DNA of 5,212 bases from Candidatus Omnitrophota bacterium. Lineage in GTDB: Bacteria; Omnitrophota; Gorgyraeia; Gygaellales; Profunditerraquicolaceae. The position numbers were made by a program, and so were the translations under genes. Under the pieces are notes generated by a model. That model did not search any database, was not told the origin of the DNA, and saw nothing but the letters and a program-made list of their open reading frames with translations. The stretch is from contig JAQTZX010000113.1 in assembly GCA_028687525.1 (NCBI GenBank), positions 1 to 5,212 of the forward strand, read 5' to 3'. Positions 1 to 5,212 of this stretch are shown piece after piece (the stretch's first letter is position 1; each line of letters begins with the position of its first letter).

Positions 1-434
1 AAACACAAACTAATCTCGGTAATTTCACCCACGTAATTCAATATATCCTTCAGAAAGAAATCGAGAATCTGTTTTTTAATTCCGGGCGTCCCGATATCAT
101 CCAATAATTTCCCTGCCTGCATCGTGATCAATTCTTTTCTCAGCACGGCTTTCCGGGCCTCGCTGAGATTAACGAACTCCACTCCATATGAAGAAACTCC
201 TCCATCAATATCCCTGTTCCACACCAGTTTTGCTTTTGTCTTGAATTTAAACTCTTTGCCGGGAAAATGGATTTGCAAAGGAATTACCGGGCTCGCGATA
301 GTTTCAGCGGAATTAAAACTCAATCCGCCTTCGCTTAAATCAACAGTATCGCCTAAAACCTTATCGGAAACGCCTATTTTTAGACTTGATTTTAAGCGTG
401 AATACGATCTTTTCTCTTCGGGAATCCCACCCAT
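1..434 (-). CDS. PilZ-domain protein (c-di-GMP receptor type), C-terminus beyond window
   Basis: Partial: 144 codons are visible and the frame is still open at the left edge. PilZ domains bind the second messenger cyclic di-GMP and pass the signal to motility, exopolysaccharide or transcription machinery. Both ligand-binding motifs are present: RxxxR as RSYSR at residues 9-13, and DxSxxG as DLSEGG at 32-37, followed by the alternating hydrophobic strands expected of the PilZ beta barrel up to about residue 92 (ending SYGVEFVNLS). After the barrel comes a helical tail of at least 50 residues (from about SEARKAVLRK), longer than a bare PilZ domain, so a further segment may follow outside the window. 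The ATG at 434 is chosen because AGAGG (446-442) lies 7 nt upstream. The gene is 77 nt downstream of the acetyltransferase stop, same strand, with no strong terminator between, so co-transcription is likely. The output partner is unknown. Confidence 0.88.
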   Translation of the reverse strand, partial: MGGIPEEKRSYSRLKSSLKIGVSDKVLGDTVDLSEGGLSFNSAETIASPVIPLQIHFPGKEFKFKTKAKLVWNRDIDGGVSSYGVEFVNLSEARKAVLRKELITMQAGKLLDDIGTPGIKKQILDFFLKDILNYVGEITEISLC

Positions 435-511
435 TTTCAAACCTCTGCGTTACAATCAATTTTTTCCACCAGACGGTAAAGCGCCCCGGCCCCTTATCTT
501 ACGATAAAAGA

Positions 512-1252
512 TCATACCAGATCGATTACCCCCACAGATTCCCGGCTCTTCAACAAAGCCCTCAACCGGCGCATTACGGGGTGGTTACGATTGATCCCGT
601 AGAAATTCCGGTAGTACGCGGACAACATAGCCGCGACAAACGCGGCGGGGATTCTCTTATGATAACGCGCGGGGTTGATTTTGATCCCTACCGTATACAC
701 CCGTTCAATTTTTCTGTGGTCGAAAATACCCGGATTCTCGTAATCAAGATCAAGCGCTTTCATCCCCGCCTTTTTCCAGAATGTCTTTCTTGCAACCGGG
801 TCAAACCCGTCTTTACGGACCAATTCGGGAGAAATCCTGTCCTGATCATAATATTCACCCATAATAAATTCAACCCGTTTTTTCCCTCCTGCCCGTGCAT
901 CGCGCTGAAGGATTTTGCTCCGCAGGACGGCAAGGCGCCTGCCGATGCCCATCTTCCGGTAATCCGGCGCGACACCGATGTACTCATCCGCCCCGAACGC
1001 GAATCCGTTTTTCCTGTTCTCAAAGAAAAAATAAAAAGAGATCCCGGCAACAACGGCATTTCCGCGGTTCTTCACCACAAAAATATGATAGACGCCTTCT
1101 TTGAATTCTCTCTCCCGTATCTTCCCGCAAAACGCCTTGAACGGCAACAAATCAAGAGGGAAACATGATTTCCAAACATCGGTATAGAGCCCGAGAAAAT
1201 CCGGATCGGACGGATCAACAATTTCTTTTACTGTGAACATACCAGCGGGCAT
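512..1252 (-). CDS. GNAT-family N-acetyltransferase
   Basis: 246 residues, complete. GNAT enzymes transfer an acyl group from acyl-CoA to an amine of a small molecule or protein; they are usually cytosolic. The acetyl-CoA pyrophosphate-binding motif A is clear: strand EYIGVAP (90-96) followed by YRKMGIGRRL (98-107), which fits (R/Q)xxGxG with R99, G102 and G104. A motif-B-like segment, KTFWKKAGMKAL (156-167), matches the usual 'FYxKxGF' region. The N-terminal 80 residues contain the expected beta strands. About 75 residues follow the core, with LDLDYENPGI (167-176) and a helical tail, longer than a minimal 150-residue GNAT. The substrate cannot be predicted. The start at 1252 is one nucleotide after the stop of the upstream kinase gene (TAA-A-ATG), implying translational coupling; GGGGG about 10 nt upstream could serve as ribosome binding site. 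A second ATG at codon 5 is a possible alternative. The open frame on the opposite strand is a shadow. Confidence 0.87.
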   Translation of the reverse strand: MPAGMFTVKEIVDPSDPDFLGLYTDVWKSCFPLDLLPFKAFCGKIREREFKEGVYHIFVVKNRGNAVVAGISFYFFFENRKNGFAFGADEYIGVAPDYRKMGIGRRLAVLRSKILQRDARAGGKKRVEFIMGEYYDQDRISPELVRKDGFDPVARKTFWKKAGMKALDLDYENPGIFDHRKIERVYTVGIKINPARYHKRIPAAFVAAMLSAYYRNFYGINRNHPVMRRLRALLKSRESVGVIDLV

Positions 1253-1253
1253 T

Positions 1254-1931
1254 TTATAACAACCCCCGGCTGCGGCATTTCTTAATTATCTCTTCCACGA
1301 TACAACTTTTATCATACCCTGTATACAACCTGACTTTTAAACCGGCATATTTTTTATAGAGGGGGAGTCTTTCGTTGTAAAGCAGGTTCAACCCTTTTTT
1401 CAAATTGATTATTCCCCGGGTATCCTTATCGGCAATCCAACTGCTGATGGCTGAAATCGGCGCATCTAAAAAGACAACAACCGAATGTTTCTTAAGGAAT
1501 GCCATCGCCTTTTTGGAATATACCCCGCTGCCGCCGGTAGCGATGACGCATCCACCGGAAAGTTTCAAGCCGGTAATCGTTTTTTCTTCCATGCGCAGGA
1601 ATTTTTCCTCTCCGCATGCGTCTATTATTTCCTGCAGCCCCCTGCCCAGATTATTTTCTATTATTTTATCCGTATCGATAAAATCGAAGGAGAGCCTTTT
1701 CGCCAGCGCTTTTCCGATAACGCTCTTGCCGACCCCGGCCATGCCGATTAAAGTAACATTCATATTTAATACCCTTCCGTACTTCGCAGATGATTTCCGC
1801 GGCTTGAAAAACTTCCCCCGGCATTTGTCCGAACCTTTAACCGGATCCCGGTCACCCTTAATCTTTACACCATAGCAGCTGCCTGACCGGGCATCTATTT
1901 CTTTATAATAAATACAATCCCTGCATTTCAT
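1254..1931 (-). CDS. Shikimate-kinase-like (AroK-like) P-loop kinase with N-terminal four-cysteine domain
   Basis: 225 residues. The kinase part starts at Met57 and has the normal shikimate kinase length (about 170). Visible motifs: Walker A GMAGVGKS (63-70), DTD (86-88) matching the Asp of the substrate site, GEEKFLRMEE (107-116), ATGGSGVY (131-138), DTRGII (170-175) in place of the lid RPLL, and NERLPLYKKYA (186-196), whose R188 matches Arg136 of the M. tuberculosis enzyme. Canonical members phosphorylate shikimate at O3 with ATP in the chorismate pathway. Here the Arg58 position is Leu112 and the third Gly of GGG is Ser135, so the substrate is uncertain; I remember a kinase clade sharing these changes that is often labelled shikimate kinase. 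Residues 1-45 hold Cys3, Cys6, Cys19 and Cys37, probably a zinc or iron-sulfur site. AGGGA (1942-1938) lies 6 nt before ATG 1931, and a second strong site precedes Met57. First gene of the kinase-GNAT-PilZ group. Confidence 0.8.
   Translation of the reverse strand: MKCRDCIYYKEIDARSGSCYGVKIKGDRDPVKGSDKCRGKFFKPRKSSAKYGRVLNMNVTLIGMAGVGKSVIGKALAKRLSFDFIDTDKIIENNLGRGLQEIIDACGEEKFLRMEEKTITGLKLSGGCVIATGGSGVYSKKAMAFLKKHSVVVFLDAPISAISSWIADKDTRGIINLKKGLNLLYNERLPLYKKYAGLKVRLYTGYDKSCIVEEIIKKCRSRGLL
1772..1778 (-). promoter_or_regulatory. Strong internal ribosome binding site before kinase Met57
   Basis: GGAAGGG lies 8 nt upstream of an in-frame ATG at 1763-1761. That ATG (Met57) opens MNVTLIGMAGVGKS, which is exactly where stand-alone shikimate kinases begin. 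The site may allow a second, kinase-only product of 169 residues, or may mean that the cysteine-rich part was once a separate gene. Both starts have good Shine-Dalgarno sequences, so sequence alone does not choose between them. Confidence 0.45.
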
Positions 1932-1984
1932 GGCACTTCCCTACGCATTTTTACCCTCCACTGTTTCCAGCACCGAAGCCGCAT
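1928..1984 (-). CDS. Possible 18-residue leader peptide overlapping the kinase start
   Basis: A short ORF (MRLRCWKQWRVKMRREVP) with a near-ideal ribosome binding site, GGAGGG at 1997-1992, 7 nt before its ATG. An internal in-frame ATG at 1948 also has GGAGGG (1959-1954) 5 nt upstream. Its TGA stop overlaps the kinase start as ATGA (1931-1928), the usual geometry of translational coupling. It has two Trp codons four positions apart and is rich in Arg, with several AGG and CGG codons. No Trp-attenuator hairpin pair is seen right next to it. The peptide resembles nothing I know; the ORF may be chance, with the GGAGGG sites serving other purposes. Confidence 0.25.
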   Translation of the reverse strand: MRLRCWKQWRVKMRREVP

Positions 1985-2001
1985 TTATAATCCCTCCGGC
2001 C

Positions 2002-2007
2002 ATTATA
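2002..2007 (-). promoter_or_regulatory. Candidate -10 element (TATAAT) upstream of the kinase gene
   Basis: A perfect TATAAT reads toward the kinase gene. The -35 region is poor: GAATTG at 17 bp spacing, or TTGTTT at only 14 bp. A transcript from here would begin near 1995, inside the GGAGGG of the leader ORF, which argues against that ORF being translated from this start site. It is an alternative to the stronger candidate at 2051-2059. Confidence 0.28.
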
Positions 2008-2050
2008 AGTATTTAATCCGCAAACAATTCTCTGGGCGCGCCATACGTAA

Positions 2051-2059
2051 ATTATACCA
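2051..2059 (-). promoter_or_regulatory. Candidate extended -10 promoter (TGGTATAAT) for the kinase-GNAT-PilZ operon
   Basis: TGGTATAAT matches the extended -10 consensus TGnTATAAT exactly, with TATAAT at 2056-2051. No good -35 is present (the 17-bp position reads CCGGCT), which extended -10 promoters can tolerate. Transcription would begin near 2044, giving a leader of about 110 nt before the kinase ATG at 1931. It lies downstream of the terminator at 2215-2240, so it could give the operon a start independent of the giant gene. Two palindromes sit about 46-64 bp upstream of the predicted start, a place where activators commonly bind. Confidence 0.42.
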
Positions 2060-2089
2060 CTTATTTTTTGTGCAGCCGGAAAATTTTTG

Positions 2090-2108
2090 TGACGTCAGCG
2101 TAACGTTA
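2090..2108. promoter_or_regulatory. Paired 8-bp palindromes, possible operator
   Basis: TGACGTCA (2090-2097) and TAACGTTA (2101-2108) are each perfect palindromes. Their centres are 11 bp apart, one helical turn. A third related site, TGACGTAA, lies at 2168-2175. They sit upstream of the extended -10 at 2051-2059. This is only suggestive of a dimeric regulator; no regulator gene is in the window. Confidence 0.25.
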
Positions 2109-2214
2109 AGGATAAAAAGATATACAAATCCATACAAATATATCGAAAGGTTTATACACGAATAGAATGACGTAACCACCTTTGTTATTAGGCAATTACG
2201 CCACATCTCCAATG

Positions 2215-2240
2215 AAAAAGGCGGGTTATATCAACCCGCC
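2215..2240 (-). terminator. Rho-independent terminator downstream of the giant gene
   Basis: Perfect 8-bp stem GGCGGGTT/AACCCGCC (2240-2233 with 2227-2220) with a 5-nt loop GATAT, followed on the minus strand by TTTTT (2219-2215). The opposite strand has no T-tract after the stem, so the terminator acts in one direction. It lies 183 nt after the giant gene's stop, an unusually long 3' untranslated region if that gene is its only target. It separates that gene from the kinase operon. Confidence 0.85.
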
Positions 2241-2265
2241 CTCTTCTATATGTGCCGAGGGAGGG
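2235..2265 (-). promoter_or_regulatory. Possible anti-terminator hairpin competing with the terminator
   Basis: CCCTCCCTC (2265-2257) can pair with GAGGGCGGG (2243-2235) in 8 of 9 positions, with one T-C mismatch and a 13-nt loop. The second arm takes six of the eight bases of the terminator's 5' arm, so the two hairpins exclude each other, as in attenuators and riboswitches. Both arms are low-complexity, so chance complementarity is possible, and no known riboswitch core is recognised upstream. Confidence 0.3.
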
Positions 2266-2276
2266 AGTCCATTGAG

Positions 2277-2303
2277 TATATTTCTGTAACTCATTGAAAT
2301 ATA
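2277..2303. repeat. Inverted repeat, 8-bp arms
   Basis: TATATTTC (2277-2284) and GAAATATA (2296-2303) are perfectly complementary with an 11-nt loop. In minus-strand RNA this AU-rich hairpin would come just before the possible anti-terminator. The arms are AT-rich, so stability is low. Confidence 0.4.
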
Positions 2304-2350
2304 ACTAATTATGATGTAAACGCTTGTTATAGCAGATATTTGGCGAGTCC

Positions 2351-2379
2351 GGATGTTTAGTTTTGTTACGGGATGTTTA
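2351..2379 (+). repeat. Two direct copies of GGATGTTTA, 20 bp apart
   Basis: Exact 9-base copies occur at 2351-2359 and 2371-2379, with a period of 20 bp, about two helical turns. A further partial match, GGATGG, is at 2386-2391. They lie in the 3' untranslated region of the giant gene. Function is unknown. Confidence 0.4.
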
Positions 2380-2423
2380 TGTGTTGGATGGACACGTTTT
2401 GGGCACAAAAAAGACACTTATGT

Positions 2424-5212
2424 TTAACTTCCAAATAAAACCGCGCTCAAAGCCAGTTGTAACTCATGCGGGGGCTTATCGGATTCAAGAATGGATAGCA
2501 ATTGGATAAAACCTGGTTCACAGGCTACTGCATAATCTTCTTCCAGGCGTAGTATCTGGAAAATACAAGCCAACACCTTCTCCATATCCTGGCTTATATC
2601 GCCTTTTTGGCAACAGGATAGAACGTACTCCTTTATTGTCTCTCCCGATGGAATATTACCTTTGTTGACCATCTCCTGAATACTGCTCCATTCCTTGTCT
2701 AATTCAGCTAAGGGGATTTTTGGCTGAAGTGGGACTTGTAGATTTGGCTGAATGGCGAGAACTGGCTGGGTGGTGATAGGGAGAGAACGAAAATCAATAC
2801 CGCCGCGCTTATCTTTAGCTGTTTCCGAAACATTCCTAAATCCGCCATCATTGGCAATATCTTGAGCCTTGTCTACTTCTACAGTAATCTGTTTTTGTAC
2901 CCTGAGAAATTCTATCAAAATGGCGTTCAGGACCTGTCTATCCTCCCAGGTTAACACAAAGGTCATGAAACCAATGTGAACTTGAACGCTTCCCAAATGA
3001 AATTCGTAAGGAATTCCATAAACACTCAAAACATACATCAGGTGTTTATTGTCGGTAAGATAATGCTCAATACTCCCCTCAGGCGTGTCAATCCGCATTG
3101 TAGTTACTTTCTGCTGCATAGAACCGTCTTTGATGTCAAATTCTAAGTCAGTGTTTTTGCGAATTATATCTTCAATCACCGGTTTATCATTCCAGGCGAT
3201 CGCCCTGCCCCCCTCATACAAAGTAACGTGTTGTTCTGTATACCGCCGTGACCATTCTATCCCTAACTGGTCAAAAAAAGCGGCTAAATCCACTGCATCG
3301 GCAATAAAAGTTGGGGAAATAAATGTCGGGGTATAATGAATGTTTATAAAAAATCCTTCGCGCTGTACAATTTGTTCTGTCACTCCTATTTTAGTATTCC
3401 CTTGATCCGTTAACCGCACGGTAACCATTTTCACTTCCGCATGCGTCGCGAGATCATTCTCAAAGATACTCTCTTTCTCTTTTGATCGCCACCCGACATC
3501 ACGGAATCCGGGGATAACCTTAGGCATAGCAAAAGTGTAACGGTTCCCCTGCTCCGGCACCCAGGATGTTTCCCATCTGCCATGAAATGTGCGGGCATAC
3601 CAATCATTAGCCGTTGCGATAACAAATTCGGGAACATGTGACTGGAGAGGACTCAACAACGTCTCGCCTCTTCCGAATGCCTCCCTCCTTGGTGGAATTT
3701 TTTCTTGCTTCCCATCTATTACCAATTCTACTCCAGACTCATAGGTTCGCATCGTTACCTTGATAGATTTTTCTCCTTGAGTGAACAAATATCTAATTAC
3801 CGCAAAGGCTCCGGCGACAACCGCTTCCACAGCGGATACATCATGAGACAGGGGATCGACTTTCGTACTCAATACCGCGTTGGCCCTATTTTCAATCTCA
3901 TTACTAAGGACTTCCAAAGATGTATCCGGTGAAACTTCCCACGCAGACTCTGCTATTTCCTTACCATATAGTTCGGGTAAAACGAATTTAAATGTGCTTG
4001 GCTCTTGCGTCTTTAATGGATTCTCGGATTGCCTACTATCTTTATTCGTAAAGATTACATCAAATGGGATCTTTAATAAATTTTGCAATTCTTCAAGTTT
4101 TCGCATGGAAGTAATATAGTTATCCGGATATCCATCCCGCCGAATAGCTCTCATTCTACTCAATTCACTTTTATTCTTTATCAAAACCCGTAGATCCGGA
4201 TTAGATAGCTGCAGTTTTTCAAAAAAAAGCGGCATATATAACCCAATGACTATTACAAGGCGATTTTTTTCAGATAATTCCTCAAACTTTCCTTTAAATT
4301 CGGCGAATTTGAAATATTCCAAATCACTTCCGAGAGGAATAACCGGCAGGCCATTTTTATCGATCACCACCCTCTCATTATTAATATAAGATACCTGTGG
4401 TAGATATTCATCGGTGTCGATTACAGCGATTTCATGGGGAGGATAATTTTCTATACCCCGCTCCTTTATCTGGTCGGCTGTAAAGTTTTTCCCACTTCCT
4501 GCTTCGCCTTCAATGGTCATTACGCACTTCCCACTAATTCCTTTTTTCTTTAATGCCGTTTCGATATCTTTAATAAAAGGCTCAACAGCTATCTCTGTGT
4601 TCACATTATAATTCACTTTCGCTGTGCCGCCATCACCACCTGTATCCTTTTTAATCTGCCTTGTTTTAACATACGCATCCCAGAGCCGGTTGTCCCCTTC
4701 AAAATCTGAAAATACTTTACTATCTTCACCATGCAAACTCTTTATGGCATCACCCAGGCTGATAATTAATTTACCATATCCACGATCCATTAAATAAGAG
4801 GTCCCGGTACGCTCGTAGGCCTGCCTATAGTCTTTTTTAGCGTTCTCATATTCAGTGAGCGCTTTTTGCGCGTCACCGTTTATCATAAGGGCATCTCCCA
4901 GAGCTTGATGTGCCACGGCTTTCGAGTAATAGAATACATCGTCTCTTTGTTGTGTTAGCGCAACATCTTTGTAGATGTTAACCGCTTGGGTATATTGTCC
5001 GATAGCATCAGAAATAAGACTAAAACTGATATATGCTCTTCCAAATCTGTGATAAGTATCTGCGAGTTTCTCCTTAATTATATCTGCCCTTTTCTGGTTC
5101 TCGGGCATGGATATAAGAAAATTGTAGTTATAAATTGCGATACCGAAATGTTCAACTATAGGATCAAGCAAATCCGATCTGAATACATTTTGCCCCCAAT
5201 ATTCCGCAAAAT
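2424..5212 (-). CDS. Giant multidomain protein (TPR, kinase-like P-loop, degenerate GHKL-like), N-terminus beyond window
   Basis: Partial: 928 codons plus stop; the frame is open to the right edge. A TTG at 5171 is not a credible start, because 13 sensible in-frame codons precede it (FAEYWGQNVFRSD). By nucleotide: TPR repeats at 5063-4962 and 4925-4824, with consensus positions FG..Y..A..Y..A and LG..L..A..Y..A. A uridine-kinase/phosphoribulokinase-like domain at about 4560-4040 has GEAGSGKN (4508-4485), DTDEYLP (from 4418), RLVIVIGLY (about 4262-4236) and RMRAIRRD (4157-4134). A GHKL-ATPase-like region at about 3910-3522 has EAVVAGAFAVIRY (3827-3789), ELVIDG and a closing HGRWETSW...YTFAMP. 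The following region to about 2850 is unassigned. Then GGIDFRSLP (from about 2804), a Pro/Gln-rich linker and a helical C-terminal module. No membrane segment is evident. Walker A ends in Asn rather than Ser/Thr and the GHKL N-box lacks Asn, so catalysis is doubtful. A TPR scaffold is my inference; the biological role is unknown. Confidence 0.9.
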   Translation of the reverse strand, partial: FAEYWGQNVFRSDLLDPIVEHFGIAIYNYNFLISMPENQKRADIIKEKLADTYHRFGRAYISFSLISDAIGQYTQAVNIYKDVALTQQRDDVFYYSKAVAHQALGDALMINGDAQKALTEYENAKKDYRQAYERTGTSYLMDRGYGKLIISLGDAIKSLHGEDSKVFSDFEGDNRLWDAYVKTRQIKKDTGGDGGTAKVNYNVNTEIAVEPFIKDIETALKKKGISGKCVMTIEGEAGSGKNFTADQIKERGIENYPPHEIAVIDTDEYLPQVSYINNERVVIDKNGLPVIPLGSDLEYFKFAEFKGKFEELSEKNRLVIVIGLYMPLFFEKLQLSNPDLRVLIKNKSELSRMRAIRRDGYPDNYITSMRKLEELQNLLKIPFDVIFTNKDSRQSENPLKTQEPSTFKFVLPELYGKEIAESAWEVSPDTSLEVLSNEIENRANAVLSTKVDPLSHDVSAVEAVVAGAFAVIRYLFTQGEKSIKVTMRTYESGVELVIDGKQEKIPPRREAFGRGETLLSPLQSHVPEFVIATANDWYARTFHGRWETSWVPEQGNRYTFAMPKVIPGFRDVGWRSKEKESIFENDLATHAEVKMVTVRLTDQGNTKIGVTEQIVQREGFFINIHYTPTFISPTFIADAVDLAAFFDQLGIEWSRRYTEQHVTLYEGGRAIAWNDKPVIEDIIRKNTDLEFDIKDGSMQQKVTTMRIDTPEGSIEHYLTDNKHLMYVLSVYGIPYEFHLGSVQVHIGFMTFVLTWEDRQVLNAILIEFLRVQKQITVEVDKAQDIANDGGFRNVSETAKDKRGGIDFRSLPITTQPVLAIQPNLQVPLQPKIPLAELDKEWSSIQEMVNKGNIPSGETIKEYVLSCCQKGDISQDMEKVLACIFQILRLEEDYAVACEPGFIQLLSILESDKPPHELQLALSAVLFGS

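Larger units (their letters stand above)
1985..2214 (-). other. AT-rich intergenic stretch between terminator and leader ORF
   Basis: This non-coding stretch contains the candidate promoters and palindromes described separately. Two open frames cross it but lack a ribosome binding site at a credible distance, and one owes its hydrophobic look to T-rich sequence. The segment beginning at ATG 2044 encodes MARPENCLRIKYL before a stop; its first residues resemble the start of DUF134 proteins (MxRPxxCRR), but 13 residues are too few to call a gene remnant. Confidence 0.5.

Noticed and set aside
494..507. Small inverted repeat TTATC/GATAA between the acetyltransferase and PilZ genes
   Set aside because: Only 5 AT-rich base pairs without a T-tract; too weak for a terminator.
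386..1168. Long plus-strand open frame of 260 codons antisense to the acetyltransferase
   Set aside because: It is longer than the gene opposite, but shows no recognisable motif, while the minus strand encodes a clear GNAT motif A and sits in a co-oriented operon with a 1-nt junction.
1405..1875. Plus-strand 156-codon open frame opposite the kinase
   Set aside because: Shadow of the kinase gene, whose Walker A and other motifs fix the coding strand.
1941..2003. 20-codon ORF (MAGGIINAASVLETVEGKNA) in frame with the kinase, separated by TAG, and overlapping the preceding stop as TAATG
   Set aside because: A read-through extension of the kinase was considered, but there is no ribosome binding site, no known recoding signal, and the kinase has its own well-placed site after the TAG.
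2003..2212. Minus-strand ORF of about 69 codons with a hydrophobic, membrane-like stretch
   Set aside because: The hydrophobic residues come from T-rich sequence, GGAG abuts the ATG at 2206 with no spacing, and a consensus extended -10 promoter lies inside the frame.
2226..2417. 63-codon minus-strand ORF (GTG start 6 nt after the giant gene's stop)
   Set aside because: GGAAG lies about 10 nt before the GTG, but the product looks random (runs of His, Thr, Ile) and the frame ends inside the terminator hairpin; probably 3' untranslated sequence.
5169..5171. TTG as the start codon of the giant gene
   Set aside because: The frame continues upstream without a stop to the window edge and no Shine-Dalgarno sequence is seen at a fitting distance.

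Overview
The window holds four genes, all on the minus strand, read here from right to left, plus one non-coding stretch of about 490 bases. The likely source is an uncultivated bacterium. The very large multidomain protein at the right, with TPRs, a kinase-like fold and a C-terminal segment containing GGIDFRSLP, resembles giant proteins I remember from Candidatus Omnitrophota. That placement rests on recall, not on a search, and I hold it with moderate confidence.

Right part (2424-5212): the C-terminal 928 codons of a giant protein whose start lies outside the window. In order it shows TPR repeats, a uridine-kinase/phosphoribulokinase-like P-loop domain, a region resembling a GHKL (histidine kinase/Hsp90-type) ATPase domain, a long unassigned region, a Pro/Gln-rich linker and a helical C-terminal module. 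Both nucleotide-binding folds appear to lack key catalytic residues, so the protein may be a scaffold rather than an enzyme.

Middle part (1932-2423): no convincing conventional gene. It holds a strong intrinsic terminator facing the same way as the genes (2215-2240), an upstream segment that could form a competing hairpin with it, another inverted repeat, two 9-base direct repeats 20 bp apart, two 8-bp palindromes one helical turn apart, two candidate -10 elements, and an 18-codon leader ORF whose stop overlaps the next gene's start.

Left part (1-1931): a probable operon of three genes. First is a shikimate-kinase-like protein with an N-terminal four-cysteine domain. A GNAT acetyltransferase follows after 1 nt. 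A PilZ-domain (cyclic-di-GMP receptor type) protein follows after 77 nt and runs off the left edge. The pathway is not clear from these three genes. The kinase departs from textbook shikimate kinase at several substrate-contact positions, so aromatic amino acid synthesis should not be assumed.

I saw no tRNA, rRNA, CRISPR array or insertion sequence.
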